A stretch of DNA of 64,000 nt from Gadus chalcogrammus (taxonomy: Eukaryota > Chordata > Actinopteri > Gadiformes > Gadidae): the NCBI RefSeq assembly GCF_026213295.1, contig NC_079415.1, positions 30,625,313-30,689,312 on the forward strand, given 5' to 3'. A model generated the notes under the pieces. The model worked only from the letters and a program-made list of their open reading frames with translations. It searched no databases and was not told the origin of the DNA. Shown in pieces: positions 11,403-22,849 of this stretch. Within the stretch, counting starts at the first letter, position 1. The number at the start of each line of letters is the position of its first letter. The position numbers and the translations under genes are program-made.

Positions 11403-11504
11403 TGGCGGTGGACGGCCATAACGCCCTCTTTGCCGCGTCAGAACTTGAGGCCTTGAGCTCGCTGTCCAAAGACCACAGCGTGGCCAAGAGCCTGAACTGC
11501 AGCG
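11403..11504 (+). pseudogene. Inverted fragment of the ZF1 exon 5' region
   Basis: About 102 bp on the plus strand encode AVDGHNALFAASELEALSSL and the following residues up to LNCS. This is the d domain of the zinc-finger exons, but all other copies are on the minus strand. The Asn in GHNALF is shared only with ZF1 (others have GHDTLF), so ZF1 is the probable source. Homology ends abruptly at both sides; a SINE starts at about 11505. Confidence 0.75.
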
Positions 11505-11645
11505 TGCATACTGGTGAAGGAGTTGGACTGGTAACCGGAGGGTGGCCAGTTCGAATCCCGAACCTCCACGGATGAGGTGCCCTTGAGCAAGGCACCTGAA
11601 ACCCCCATCTGCTCCCCGGGCGCTGCACCGCGGCACCCCCCCCAG
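11505..11645 (+). repeat. tRNA-derived SINE fragment
   Basis: Contains a B-box-like agttcgaatcccg, followed by the conserved teleost SINE core with cccttgagcaaggcacctga and ctgctccccgggcgctg. This matches the V-SINE-like family from general knowledge. No target duplication was resolved. Confidence 0.6.
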
Positions 11646-12215
11646 TGTTTTTACACTCAATCATTTCACATTTGATCAGCAAGACAATTATTTATGTCCA
11701 TTGCCATCTTTTCACTTATGAATTAACACGGACGGCTATTTTTTGCCAGCACGCTACCCTAGCCATATTATGGGCAACCGTGTTCCCCTTGGCTGTGATT
11801 TGGACTTTGAATTCCTCGTAGGAATTCATAATAATACACCACGCACGCTCGATTCACTTTGCATAAGGGGGAGTTAAATGACGTGATAAACACACCTTTT
11901 ATGGGAACGCGCATTGAACCTAAAGCGGAAAACCTGGTTCGACTAATTGAATCTAAAGTGAGTGTCGTGGAACCATTTAACTCTGACTGCGAGTTGCGCC
12001 TCTGTCGAACCAGGTTTTCCCAAGAAAGCCTGGGAAAGTTCAGCGAGGTTCGTGGTATACTCCCCTCACAGGTTTCCTTTGTATTAACCAACGATGTGAA
12101 CGTTTCCTAATGTTTTGCTGTTAGAAGACTCAGAGAAATAAGTTCTTTATCACACAGACATAAATTACTAAAATGAAAACAAAGCAAAACAAAGCGAATC
12201 AAAAGCTGGAAAGTG
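11646..12215. other. 3' flank of ZF1; no gene recognised
   Basis: Includes a region with inverted copies of aacctggttcgac (11931-11943) and gtcgaaccaggtt (12005-12017). From about 12060 it shares a 3' flank with the right end of unit C (58340-58560), with the common string acgatgtgaacgtttcct. No reading frame with family resemblance. Confidence 0.4.
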
Positions 12216-12221
12216 TTTAAT
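12216..12221 (-). terminator. Polyadenylation signal ATTAAA of ZF1
   Basis: ATTAAA on the minus strand about 180 nt beyond the ZF1 stop. The same string is conserved at the paralogous place downstream of ZF2 (24153-24158), ZF3 (42408-42413) and in the orphan flank of unit C (58553-58558). Confidence 0.5.
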
Positions 12222-12400
12222 CCTGATGAAAAGAAAAACGAAAAAGCAGTAATTTAGACAAATACCGGACAGAGGTCTCAATCAAAGCGCCCCGTTACCC
12301 AGTGTGAAAGCACCCCATTGCCCGTGTGCTTGAGCATGTGCACACTCAAATAGCTTGGGTCGCTGTAGCTGGCGTTGCAATGCACTAACAGGCAGGGCTT

Positions 12401-14958
12401 CTAACCGGAGTGAGTCCTCAGGTGGATCTTCAGGCCGCCTATCTGACTGAAGCGCATCGTGCATTGGTCACACTTGTAGGGCTTCTCCCCAGAGTGAGTC
12501 CTCATGTGGATCTTCAGGGTGCCTTTCTGACTGAAGCGCATCTTGCATTGGTCACACTTGTAGGGCTTCTCGCCGGAGTGAGTCCTCATGTGGACCATCA
12601 GGGGGGCTTTCAGAATGAAGCCCTTCGTGCATTGGTCACACTTGTAGGGCTTCTCCCCAGAGTGAGTCCTCATGTGGTGCCTCAGGGGGCCTTTCAGACT
12701 GAAGCACTTCTTGCATTGGTCACACTTGTAGGGCTTCTCCCCAGAGTGAGTCATCATGTGGCGCTTCAGGGTGTCTTTCAGACTGAAGCACTTCGTGCAT
12801 TGGTCACACCTGTATGGCTTCTCACCGGAGTGAGTCCTCAAGTGGCCCCTCAAGTGGCTTTTCAGACTGAAGCCCTTCGTGCATTGGTCACACTTGTAGG
12901 GCTTCACCCCGGAGTGAGTCCTCATGTGGACCTTCAGTTGGCTTGTCTGAATGAAGCGCTTCGTGCATTGGTCACATCTGTAGGGCTTCTCCCCAGAGTG
13001 AGTCATCATGTGGTGCTTCAGGGAGCCTTTCTGACTGAAGCACTTCATGCATTGGTCACACTTGTAGGGCTTCTTCCCGGAGTGAGTCCTCATGTGGATC
13101 TTCAAGGTGCGGCCTTCACTGAAGCACTTTGGGCATTGGTCACACCTGTAGGGCTTATCGTGAGTCCTCATGTGGATATTCAAGGTGCGGCCTTCACTGA
13201 ACCGCTTCATGCATTGGTCACACTTGTAGGGCTTCTCCCCAGAGTGAGTCCTCAAGTGGATCTTCAGGTGGCATGTCTGACTGAAGCTCTTCGTGCATTG
13301 GTCACACTTGTAGGGCTTCACCCCGGAGTGAGTCCTCATGTGGATCTTCAGGTGGCTTGTCTGACTGAAGCTCTTCGTGCATTGGTCACACTTGTAGGGC
13401 TTCACCCCGGAGTGAGTCCTCATGTGGATATTCAGGTCGCATTTCAGACTGAAGCACTTCATGCATTGGTCACACTTGTATGGCTTCTCACCGGAGTGAG
13501 TCATTATGTGGCTCTTCAAGTGGCTTTTCTGACTGAAGCTCTTCGTGCATTGGTCACACTTGTAGGACTTCACCCCGGAGTGAGTCCTCAGGTGGATCTT
13601 CAGGTCGCATTTCCGCTGGAAGCGCTTCGTGCATTGGTCACACCTATAGGGCCACTCCCCAGAGTGAGTCATTATGTGGCGCTTCAGGGTGCCTTTCTGA
13701 CTGAAGCGCATCGTGCATTGGTCACACTTGTAGGGCTTCTCCCTAGAGTGAGTCCTCATGTGGATATTCAGGTTGCTTTTCAGACTGAAGCGCTTCGTGC
13801 ATTGGTCACACTTGTAGGGCTTCTCCCCAGAGTGAGTCATCATGTGGCGCTTCAGGAGGTCTTTCAGACTGAAGCGCTTCGTGCATTGGTCACACTTGTA
13901 GGGCTTCTCCCCAGAGTGAGTCATCATGTGGCGCTTCAGGCGGCATTTCAGACGGAAGCATTTCTTGCATTGGTCACACTTGTAGGGCTTCTCCCCAGAG
14001 TGAGTTCTCATGTGGCGCTTCAGGAGGTCTTTCAGAATGAAGCCCTTCGTGCATTGGTCACACCTGTATGGCTTCTCACCGGAGTGAGTCCTCAAGTGGC
14101 CCGTCAAGTGGCTTTTCAGACTGAAGCTCTTCGTGCATTGGTCACACTTGTAGGGCTTCAGCCCGGAATGAGTCCTCATGTGGATATTCAGGTCGCATTT
14201 CAGACCGAAGCCCTTCGTGGATAGGTCACACCTATAGGGCCTCTCCCCAGAGTGAGTCATTATGTGGTGATTCAGGTGGCTTGTGCTTCGGCAGCGCTTC
14301 GTGCATTGGTCACACTTGTATAGCTTCTCACCGGAGTGAGTCCTCATGTGGCTCTTCAAGTGGCTTTTCAGACTGAAGCCCTTCGTGCATTGGTCACACT
14401 TGTAGGGCTTCTCCCCAGAGTGAGTCCTCAGGTGGATCTTCAGGTCGCATTTCCGCTGGAAGCGCTTCGTGCATTGGTCACACTTGTAGGGCTTCTCACC
14501 GGAGTGAGTCCTCATGTGGCTCTTCAAGTGGCTTTTCAGACTGAAGCCCTTTGTGCATTGGTCACACTTGTAGGGCTTTTCCCCGGAGTGAGTTCTCATG
14601 TGGATAATCATATTGGCATTGTTGGGAATAACCTTTCCACACAAGACACCGGGCCGGCCCTTGCGGCCGCCCGGATGCCCAGTCAGCTCCTCAAGGCGGA
14701 CGAGCTGAACGCTGCAGTTCAGGCTCTTGGCCACGCTGTGGTCAGCGGAGAGCGAGCTCAAGGCCTCCAGTTCTGACGCGGCAAAAAGGGCGTTATGGCC
14801 GTCCACCGCCAGTGGACCCTCCCCTTGTCCGTAAACGCTCAGGATGCGCAGCTCCCCGCTGTGACTTGACATGTGGGAGGAACCAGGGGCGCCAACACGC
14901 AGACTCTCCAAGGTGGCGCCGCGCTGCGTGCTGCAGTCTCTGATGTCATTGCCGTCTT
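12401..14958 (-). CDS. ZF1: C2H2 zinc-finger exon, 26 fingers
   Basis: Terminal exon of a polydactyl C2H2 protein, presumably a nuclear sequence-specific DNA-binding regulator (family knowledge). It opens at the acceptor CTGAAG/AAGACGGC. It encodes the d domain (roughly the first 95 residues), a half finger (VLCGKV...HMRTH, first Cys missing), then 26 fingers of the form YKCDQC-x12-H-x3-H with THSGEKP linkers. Odd points: finger 5 has CDLS instead of CDQC, so it lacks the second Cys; the linker after finger 17 is shortened to THDKP; a TAG follows the last THSG, where ZF2 continues into one more finger. Variation between fingers concentrates at helix positions -1, 2, 3 and 6. No KRAB, BTB or SCAN domain is visible. 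The acidic exon at 15223-15283 can splice to it in phase. Confidence 0.85.
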
Positions 14959-15222
14959 CTTCAGAGAGGAAAACAGAGAGAGAGAAAGTAATGTTTTAAT
15001 TAATCAATTCACAAAGGTATACAGTATGTACTAAGTACACACTTGTGTATTGGAAGAATTATATTTGGACATTCTTTCCAACTTCTGTTTGTTGATTATA
15101 CATTTTCCTTGTCGGCCTTTGGATGGTCAAGGGTTAAAGGCTCCTGCTGAGAAGGCAAAATCGAGTACATTCGCAGTTTATCACCGTTGTTTTCTTGCAT
15201 AGATGCAATGTGTATTACTAAC

Positions 15223-17137
15223 CTACGGCGGGCATGCCTCCACCAATATCCTCTTCAACCTTGATTGAAATGGTGTCTGGGGTCTGCTGCTTTCCACATA
15301 AAGAAGGAAACACACACAAGACATATTCTTTCATTTTCACAGAATAGTTGTCAATCCCCACTACCGACAGATTAGGCATTTTTACACTGCCAAGCTGGTT
15401 CGGTCGCGGCTTGGCACGCCCTGCAATTTCAATGTCTTCCCCGTGTATTATTATTTTTTGATTCAAGACCCTCGCATGCAAGACTGAGTTCACATCCGAG
15501 TGTAGGCTAAAACACGATTAACTATTTACAAGTGCAAAAATGCCAACATATTCTTTATTCTGCTAACCACCAGTTCCTTGCAACGACTGGACATGTGGGA
15601 GGAGCCAGGGGCGTCCACACCCAGAATCTCTGAGGTGGCGCCGAGCTGAGTGCTACGGTCTCCAAAGGCATCACAGTCTTCTGCAGAGGGAGAAAAAAAA
15701 AGGCAAAATTAATTGTTTTGATGCATTATTTGCATAAAAAGAGGCATTGTGTATTTGTAAACATGAAAGAAACTCTTTAAATGTATGCAACATTGACAGG
15801 GTTTAAAATGTGTACTGCTGACAAAGATTCACAGTTTTGGAGAGGGACGTCTCCTCCAGCACCCTCCTCCCTAGACTCAAAGCTCAAGTGGTTGGCCAGG
15901 TTAAGGACACTCAACGAACACCAGCGCAAAATGACCTGATCACAACATGAGATGCGAGGCAAGCGCAATAATTCTAGTTTGACACTAAAAAGCAAAAACG
16001 GGTCCATCCCTCTACGCTGATCAGCCAACTTTCATAAATTGTGAATTCATTGATGTTTGAGAATGATAAACCAGCTCATGTGGCCACTGTCTTGAAACCC
16101 TTCTGGGCTCTTGACTGATTCCATCTATGAAATGCAACTCCCAAGTTTGACTCGTGTTTTAGCAGGGTGCTGTTCATGATGCTTTTCCAAAGAGGACCAG
16201 GCTTTTTAGCGCAGGTAGAACCAAGTACATTCTCAGTTGATCCAGGTCGTTTGCTTGCATAGATGCAATGTGTATTACAAACCCACGGCGGGCCAGCCTC
16301 CACCAATATCCTCTTCAAGCTTGATTGAAATGGTGTCTGGGGTCTGCTGCTTTCCACATAAAGAAGGAAACACACACAAGACATATTCTTTCATTTTCAC
16401 AGAATAGTTGTCAATCCCCACTAACAACACATTTTGCCTTTTTACCCTGCCAAGCTGGTTCGGTCGCGGCTTGGCACGCCCTGCAATTTCAATGTCTTGC
16501 CCGTGTTAAACCGAGGGGGTAAAATCCCACTTCCCCCTTGAAGACTTTTATGTTTGCTTTAGCTTTCTGCTAAATCTTAAATACATTGCACTTTCTTTTT
16601 TAACTTTTCCTTTATTTTCTATTTTGATACTAAAATGCCTTTTGTAACTTTGTTATGTTTTCTTTTACTTATCAGTTATTTTATTTTATTGTATGACAAT
16701 GTTTGCATGTGAATCACTGAGTCTGCCTTGTGTATGAAAAGTACTATATAAATAAAGTTGCCTTGCCTTCGTCTCTGAGCTGACTTTCTTGGTTCACCGG
16801 AGAAGGCGGGGCTACACACCGAGTGTAGGACTCTTTACAATGAATAGCAAATAAATATCAACATATTTTTTGATTCAAGACCCTCGCATGCAAGAATGAG
16901 TTCAAATCTGAGTGTAGGATAAAACGCGATTAACTATTACTATTAAGTGCAAAAATGCCGAAATCTTTATTTTTTTGTAAACCACTTTGCTGACGAAGCA
17001 TTGTAGGGAAAGTTTAGCAGGTACTTTCTCTTAAATCGACCATCTTTCGTCTTCTTTAAATACGACTGCATCACCTTCTCTCCCATGATGGTCAGCAGCT
17101 TGCGGATTTCACCTTCTCTCCAGTTACAACTATTCAT
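15223..17137 (-). CDS. ZF1 upstream exons
   Basis: Minus-strand order: Myb-like exon 17025-17137 (open, 113 nt), acidic exon 16283-16343 (donor GTTTGT), block f (about 15800-15930), truncated d starting 15680, second acidic exon 15223-15283 (donor GTTAGT). The second acidic exon ends on phase 1 and ZF1 starts needing two bases, so the join reads ...LPAV-EDGND. The 55-nt exon between Myb-like and acidic exons has lost its acceptor here: CACAG became CACGG both near 16500 and near 15440. The Myb-like exon may therefore be skipped or dead. Gene start is uncertain. Confidence 0.5.
16525..16775 (+). repeat. SINE/LINE 3'-tail repeat, module of ZF1
   Basis: About 250-bp insertion ending with agtactatataaataaagttgcc, a tail typical of several teleost SINE and L2-like elements (general knowledge). 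It is absent at the same position in the modules at 1840, 4375 and 18610. It is present at 46870-47120, and also at 27165-27212 plus 34272-34480, where the BEL element splits it. Confidence 0.6.
17025..17137 (-). CDS. Myb/SANT-like first coding exon, intact copy 3
   Basis: 113-nt open exon with start MNSCNWREGEIRKLL and phase-2 end at GTACCT. It is first in the ZF1 transcription unit. Its partner 55-nt exon lacks a usable acceptor in this unit, which argues that it may no longer contribute to a ZF1 protein. Confidence 0.45.
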
Positions 17138-17484
17138 GTTGATATCGCTGCATCGTCTCTGTTGTAGAGACAATGCAGCAACACCTCTACCCAAGCCTCG
17201 CCCCTAGAACCGCAAAGCTGTCTTATCGCATTTACATCAAAATGAAACCCCCAATATGTGTAGGGTCAGAGAGGGTTAATAGGGGTGCGAAATAAAGCCC
17301 ATAAATTACCTTGGTCAGTAAACGCACAGATTACACAAGGGAAAAGTTGGGCAAAGACGGGCATATTTGGCGGTGTAAAAACGTTTGCTGAATCATAAAG
17401 GTGTGGGCTTTCAATGGGTTTGTTTTAGAGTTGTAACAGAGGAAACCTCTCTTTTGGAGGGTGAATGAGAAGATGATTTCCAAC

Positions 17485-17768
17485 CTGCATACTCAGCTCC
17501 TCGCGGCAGACCAGCCGCTCGCCGCGCTCCAGGCTCTTGGCCACGCTGTGGTCCGCAGACAGCGAGTTCAGGCCCTCCACTTCTGACGCGGTGAAGAGGG
17601 TGTCATGGCCGTCCTCCGCCAGTGGGCCCTCCCCTTTTCCGTAGACGCTCAGAATCTTCAGTTCCTCGCTGTGACTGGACATGTGGGAGGAGCCCGGTGC
17701 GTCCACAACAAGAATCTCTGAGGTGGCGTTGCGCTCAGTGCTACGGTCTCCAACGGCATCGCAGTCTT
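17485..17768 (-). CDS. Stand-alone d exon, 284 nt, copy at 17.6 kb
   Basis: Good acceptor CTGCAG/AAGACTGC and donor ATGCAG/GTTGG; open on phase 1 to phase 0. Encodes HMSSHSEELKILSVYGKG, then an acidic segment and RLVCREELSMQ. It belongs to the module whose acidic exon is 18372-18432 and could splice to that exon in frame. No finger exon follows before the next Myb-like exon (17137). Either a finger-less protein, or it splices on to ZF1, or it is a relic. Confidence 0.5.
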
Positions 17769-18371
17769 CTGCAGAGGGAGAAAAAAAAGAAAAATCAGTT
17801 GTTTTGATACATTATTTGCATAAAGGGAGGTATTGTGTATTTGTACACGTGTAAGAAACTCTTAAATGTATGCAACATTGACACAGAGGGTTTAAAATGT
17901 GTGCTGCTGACAAAGATTCACAGTTTTGGAGAGGGACGTCTCCTCCAGCACCCTCCTCCCTAGACTCAAAGCTCAAGTGGTTGGCCAGGTTAAGGACACT
18001 CAACGAACACCAGCGCAAAGTGATCTGATCACAAAATGACATGCGAGACAAGCGCAATAATTATATTTTGACACTAAAAAGCAACAACGTGTCCTTCCCT
18101 CTAAGCTGATCAGCTAACATTCATGCATTATGAATTCATTGATGATTGAGAATGTTAAACCAGCTCATGTGGCATCCGTCTTGAAACCCTTCTGGGCTCT
18201 TGACTGATTCCATCTTTGAAATGCAACTCCCAAGTTTGACTCGTGTTTTAGCAGGGCGCTTGTCATGATGCTTTTCAAAAGAGGACAAGGCTTTTTAGCG
18301 CAGGTAAAATCAAGTACATTCTCAGTTGATCCAGGTCGTTTGCTTGCATGGATGCAATGTGTATTACCAAC

Positions 18372-18987
18372 CTACGGTGGGCAAGCCTCCACCAGTATCC
18401 TCTTCAACCTTGATTGAAATGGTGTCTGGGGTCTGCTGCTTTCCACATAAAGAAGGAAACACACACAAGACATATTCTTTCATTTTCACAGAATAGTGGT
18501 CAATCCCCACTAACGACACATTAGGCATTTTTACACTGCCAAGCTGGTTCGGTCGCGGCTTGGCACACCCTGCAATTTCAATGTCTTGTCTGTGTAAAAC
18601 CAAGGGGGTAAAATCCCCCTTCGTCTCAGAGCTGGCTTGCTTGGTTCACAGGAGAAGGCGGGCCTTCACACGGAGAGTACGACCCTTTACAATGACTTGC
18701 AAAAAAATAATAATATTTTTTTGGATTAAAGACCCCCGCATGCAAGAATGAGTTCACATCCGAGTGTAGGCTAAAACGCGATTAACTATTTACAAGTGCA
18801 AAAATGCCGAAATATTCTTTACTTTGCTAACCACTTTGCTGACGAAGCATTGTAAGGAAAGTTTGTCTGGAACTTTCTCTTTAGATCGACAATCTTTCGT
18901 CTTTTTTAAATGTGACTGCATCACCTTCTCTCCCATAATGGTCAGCAGCTCGTGAATTTCACCGTCTCTCCAGCTACAACTATTCAT
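18372..18987 (-). pseudogene. Finger-less module: frameshifted Myb-like, 55-nt and acidic exons
   Basis: Myb-like exon 18874-18987 is 114 nt instead of 113: one extra A in the lysine run before the donor shifts phase. The 55-nt exon 18535-18589 retains ACACAG/ACAAGAC and a GT at its end, and the acidic exon 18372-18432 is open with a GTTGGT donor. These lead to the d exon at 17485-17768. The one-base insertion breaks the joint frame from the Myb-like exon, so translation would have to start elsewhere. Confidence 0.45.
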
Positions 18988-19326
18988 GTTATCGCTGCAT
19001 CGTCTCTGTTGTAGAGACAATGCAGCAACACCTCTACCCAAGCCTCGCCCCTAGAACCGCAAAGCTGTCTTATCGCATTTACATCAAAATCAAACCTCCA
19101 ATATGTGTAGGGTCAGAGAGGGTTAATAGGGGTGCAAAATAAAGCCTGTAAATTACCTCGGTCAGTGTAAACGCGCGGATCACAAAGGGGAAAAGTTGGG
19201 CACAAGACGGGCATATTTGGCAGTGTAAAAACGTTTACTGAATCATAAAGGTGTGGGCTTTCTATGGGTCTGTTTTAGAGTTGTAACAGAGGAAGCCTCT
19301 CTTTTGGATGTTGAATGATTTCCAAC

Positions 19327-19610
19327 CTGCACACTCAGCTCCTCGCGGCAGACCAGCCGCTCGCCGCGCTCCAGGCTCTTGGCCGCGCTGTGGTCTGCAG
19401 ACAGCGAGTTCAGGGCCTCTACTTCAGACGCGGTGAAGAGGGTGTCATGGCCGTCCGTCGCCAAGGGGCCCTCCCCTTTTCCGTAGACACTCAGAATCTT
19501 CAGTTCCTCGATGTGGATGGACATGTGGGAGGAGCCAGGGGCGTCCTCACCCAGAATCTCTGAGGTGGCGTTGCGATAAGTGCTACGGTCTCTAAAGGCA
19601 TCGCAGCCTT
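19327..19610 (-). pseudogene. Stand-alone d exon with mutated acceptor, unit A
   Basis: Full-length and open, with a normal GTGCAG/GTTGG donor, but the acceptor CTGCAG is CTGCAA. The next AG is three bases further in. The same change is present in the positional counterparts at 36019-36302 and 50835-51118, so the lesion predates the large duplications. Encodes HMSIHIEELKILSVYGKG and the usual acidic tail. Upstream is block f, then the THAP gene A. A relic is most likely. Confidence 0.5.
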
Positions 19611-20235
19611 TTGCAGAGGGAGAAAAAAGGAAAAATCTATTGTTTTGATACATTATTTGCATAAAGGGAGGCATTGTGTATTTGTACACATGAGAGAAAC
19701 TCTTTAAATGTATGTAACATTGACACAGAGGGTATAAAATGTGTACTGCTGACAAAGATTCACAGTTTTGGAGAGGGACATCTCCTTCAGCACCCTCCTC
19801 CCTAGACTCAAAGCTCAAGTGGTTGGCCAGGTTAAGGACCCTCAACGAACACCAGCGCCAAGTGATCTGATCACAACATGACATGCGAGACAAGCGCAAT
19901 AATTCTATTTCGATACTAGAAAGCAACAACGTGTCCTTCCCTCTAAACTGATCAGTTAACATTCATGCATTATGAATTCATTGATGATTGAGAATGATAA
20001 ACCAGCTCATGTGGCATCTGTCTTGAAACCCTTCTGGACTCTTGACTGATTCCATCTTTGAAATGCAACTCCCAAGTTTGACTCGTGTTTTAGCAGGGCG
20101 CTGGTCGTGATGATTTTCCAAGAAGACCAGGCTTTTTAGCGCAGTTAGAATCTAGCATCAGCCTAGAATCTATGCTGCCTAAATCTACTACATCAAAGAA
20201 AAAAAATACTTAATGAGGAAAGTACACACTCACTT

Positions 20236-20361
20236 TTAAAATGGGGCTGCCAAGACTTTAAGGATGGATGTGTGCCTACAAATATGCGTTTCCAGGTGTT
20301 CTTTCTGGCAGGCGACATCCCTTGAAAGAAGCTGCTGAATGTAAGCACTTGATGAGCTGGC
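20236..20361 (-). CDS. THAP gene copy A, terminal coding exon
   Basis: 126-nt exon with a strong acceptor (TTGTTCTCTCTACGCAG/GCC), 41 codons then TAA. It encodes a Ser-rich start, YIQQLLSRD and ETHICRHTSILKV. It is phase 0, as is the donor of the THAP exon 1.7 kb upstream, and both are on the minus strand. The exon recurs with the same length at 36926-37051 and 52853-52978, always at the same distance relation to a THAP exon. That is the main reason for pairing them. No named domain is recognised in the tail. Confidence 0.55.
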   Translation of the reverse strand, partial: ASSSSAYIQQLLSRDVACQKEHLETHICRHTSILKVLAAPF

Positions 20362-20446
20362 CTGCGTAGAGAGAACAAAGTAAAATCAGTACTCAATTTT
20401 TTATATTGCATATAGTCCAGGTGCAAGTTGTAAGAAGATATAAGCA

Positions 20447-21307
20447 CAGTGATGTTGCTAGGTACGCGTCCTGCGTCCCTGACGCATTAAAATCTGAAAG
20501 GACGCACTAAACTCACTATCCATGCGTCCCGGGGACGTATCTCATTTTCCCCATGAAAAACTCTACATTGTGAACATTAAACAACTCGTGTTTAATCACA
20601 GTAACTGGCCAAAGAAACCTTCTTGTGAGCAGATCGGACAAGCGCTGTTTCAACCCTCTGCGCATCTACTCGGCGCAGACGTGATCTCCTGTACAAAGTA
20701 TCGCGACATGCTAATTTAGCCGCTACCAAAACAACTAGCTCGTCACCGCTGATTTCATTCAACAATTAAAAATACGAACTTCAGAGTAAATAAACCCACG
20801 TTTCCACTGCTCGATGCTGTGCTCATTCGTGTCGAATGAGCAAATCAAACAGGATTTTTTTGCAATCCTTCTGATTGAATATATGTACATTTATGACAAA
20901 ATCGTGAGGACTAGGCTTGTGACACACACACACACACAAATGTGGCGCTCGCGCGGTAATAGCTCATTGGCGCCACCTAGTGATCATTATGTGCAAATGC
21001 ACAGCCTCTCATTAAAATGACTTAGGGGTCATTTGACCCCTCTTGCGGCACTGGGAGTAAGTAAAAATGGCCCGGCGTTTCTAGTGTTAAACATGAAAGG
21101 TTGAGTACTCAAGCTCTAACCATATCATACCACCATCAAGGAGTTTAACACTATTAATTTAATTTAAGAAATAGAATAATAATAAAAAAGAAACACATTT
21201 TTAAACTGGGGAGTCGACTCGGGACCCATTGAATTTCTCAGGGACCCACCCAACTCGCCACCTGTGGGTCCCGGGGACTCACTACATTGAAAACCTATCA
21301 ACATCAC
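20447..21307. mobile_element. Inverted-repeat element present only in unit A
   Basis: The left end cagtgatgttgctagg is complementary to the right end cctatcaacatcac. Units B (about 37134) and C (about 53060) read through the empty site taagcatgtttagtg. The interior has a short CA run and no transposase. The target duplication is too short or ambiguous to classify. Confidence 0.6.
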
Positions 21308-21495
21308 ATGTTTAGTGAATTACATTAGCCTAATACTTAAAATGAGTTATATGAAATGATATTACATCCTTGATTTGTTTACATATTTTATAGTTCATCT
21401 CATCAACTCAATACCATGAAATCAAGCTCTGCAGAAACTTGCTAATAACCCTTTGATTTGAATCTGGTGTGAAGGGGAAAACATGCCTATAATAG

Positions 21496-21597
21496 TGCGT
21501 TCCAGGTACACTTTTTTTGCCCGTAAATAACCAGCTAAAACTGGGAGTACAAGAGGGTAGAAGGGTAGAAAACACGGGTTGCCAGGAACGCACCATA
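21496..21597. repeat. Small hairpin element, shared by units A-C
   Basis: About 100 bp bounded by gtgcgttcc and ggaacgcac, with little between except purine-rich sequence. The same hairpin is in units B (about 37322) and C (about 53263), so it predates the duplications. Confidence 0.4.
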
Positions 21598-22059
21598 GGT
21601 ATTTAGGTTGAGTTTAACAGGTCATAATGAACTCATCAGTAAAACGCTAGAACTACTGCGGTCCAGTGGCCGGTAAAATACAGTTGTATTCGTTTGTTGT
21701 ATGGTGAGCAGACATTGTTAAACATTGCATTCCCTTGGTCTCCAAGCAGTAGAGATCAGTGCCTGTAGCCCCTTTGTTGAATTGTGCCCATTCTCGTGTG
21801 ACGCCCCTTGCTTTCTGAGGTGCACACTCGAGTTACAGTGCGTGTATTATAGGAATGATTGGGCGGCCATGTATTAGTCCGCTGTCCTTGCTTTCATAGG
21901 TCCGTGGTATTTACACACATAACTGATGCTATCTACCGTAACATTAGCAATAGTAACTTGGCTGTTAGCTGTAGCGCTAATGCTAAAGCAACATTATCAT
22001 GCTAACAAGGTAACCATATACAGTAAAGCAACACAATGATATGGCGTTAGTTAACTTAC

Positions 22060-22374
22060 TTTTTCGAGGCTTGGAGCTGAGCCGAGGAGAGTTGGTACTG
22101 ATCCAGACTTGATTTTCAGACATTGAGCAAGTCCAGCTTTGTATTCGCCCAAGTTGAGGAAGCAGTCGTCAGTGAAATGATTGGCGCAGACTGGCGCATT
22201 TCCAGAGACAATAAAATTAACCCACTGGTTCTTCAGCGGCTCGGGTGAATTAACAAAATATAGACGTTTGTGTTCATTTCTACATCCAAACACTGAGCAA
22301 CTACGATGCTTCGCTCGTTTGCAAGCCACGGTGTCTCTCAAGGAAAGAACTATGTGTACACTTTCGTAACACAT
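22060..22374 (-). CDS. THAP gene copy A, THAP-domain exon
   Basis: 105 codons from an ATG in good context (AAAATG) to a perfect GTAAGT donor at 22059-22054. The THAP zinc-binding C2CH pattern is present: CSVFGC, later the tryptophan in QWVNFI, then CANHF, and the downstream VPTLLG in place of the usual AVPTIF-like box. THAP domains bind specific DNA and occur in host regulators and P-element-like transposases. Here the protein would be about 146 residues with the exon at 20236-20361. The frame is open further upstream to 22467, so an earlier start is possible. It is the only uninterrupted copy of four in the window. Confidence 0.65.
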
Positions 22375-22798
22375 TTTCTCATGGGCGGTCGGGACAAATA
22401 ATCTGGCCGGGAAAAATAAGAGAAAGGGGAGGTAACCTTTCCCCGTAATTTCTTTTTCTTTTTTCATTGAACATGGTTAAAAATAATTCAAACTAAATAA
22501 CGAGTATTAAAACGCAAGAAAATAATCCTAAACAATAAATAATAAAGTTCAAATTATACCGTTTTTTTAAATTATGATGATGATGTACAGCTCGTATGTT
22601 AAAAGAAATCAAAGCTTTTGGACCAAACAATAACACAATATTTGAACAGATTAACCGAAACCGTCAAACAAGTAAAAGAAAAACAGAAATTCACTGCTCC
22701 AGCTCATAACAATTCATTATTTTTTTAGTTTTGATATTGTGGTACATTTTAAGCCTTTTGCATTGGTTCAAAGTTTCCCTCTGGCTTAGGAAGTTCAC

Positions 22799-22846
22799 AC
22801 AGGACACAGACACAGACACAGACACAGACACAGACACACACTAAAC
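22799..22846. repeat. Short GACACA repeat, unit A
   Basis: About 48 bp of gacaca units at the position where units B and C have long pure CA microsatellites (39214-39358 and 56939-57043). Confidence 0.8.
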
Positions 22847-22849
22847 AGA

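Noticed and set aside
12410..14224. 604-codon open frame on the plus strand, with similar ones at 24344-25444, 42587-43585, 44530-45108 and 14336-14776
   Set aside because: These are antisense shadows of the repeated finger codons; periodic ALVTLVGLLP-type repeats simply mirror the finger repeat.
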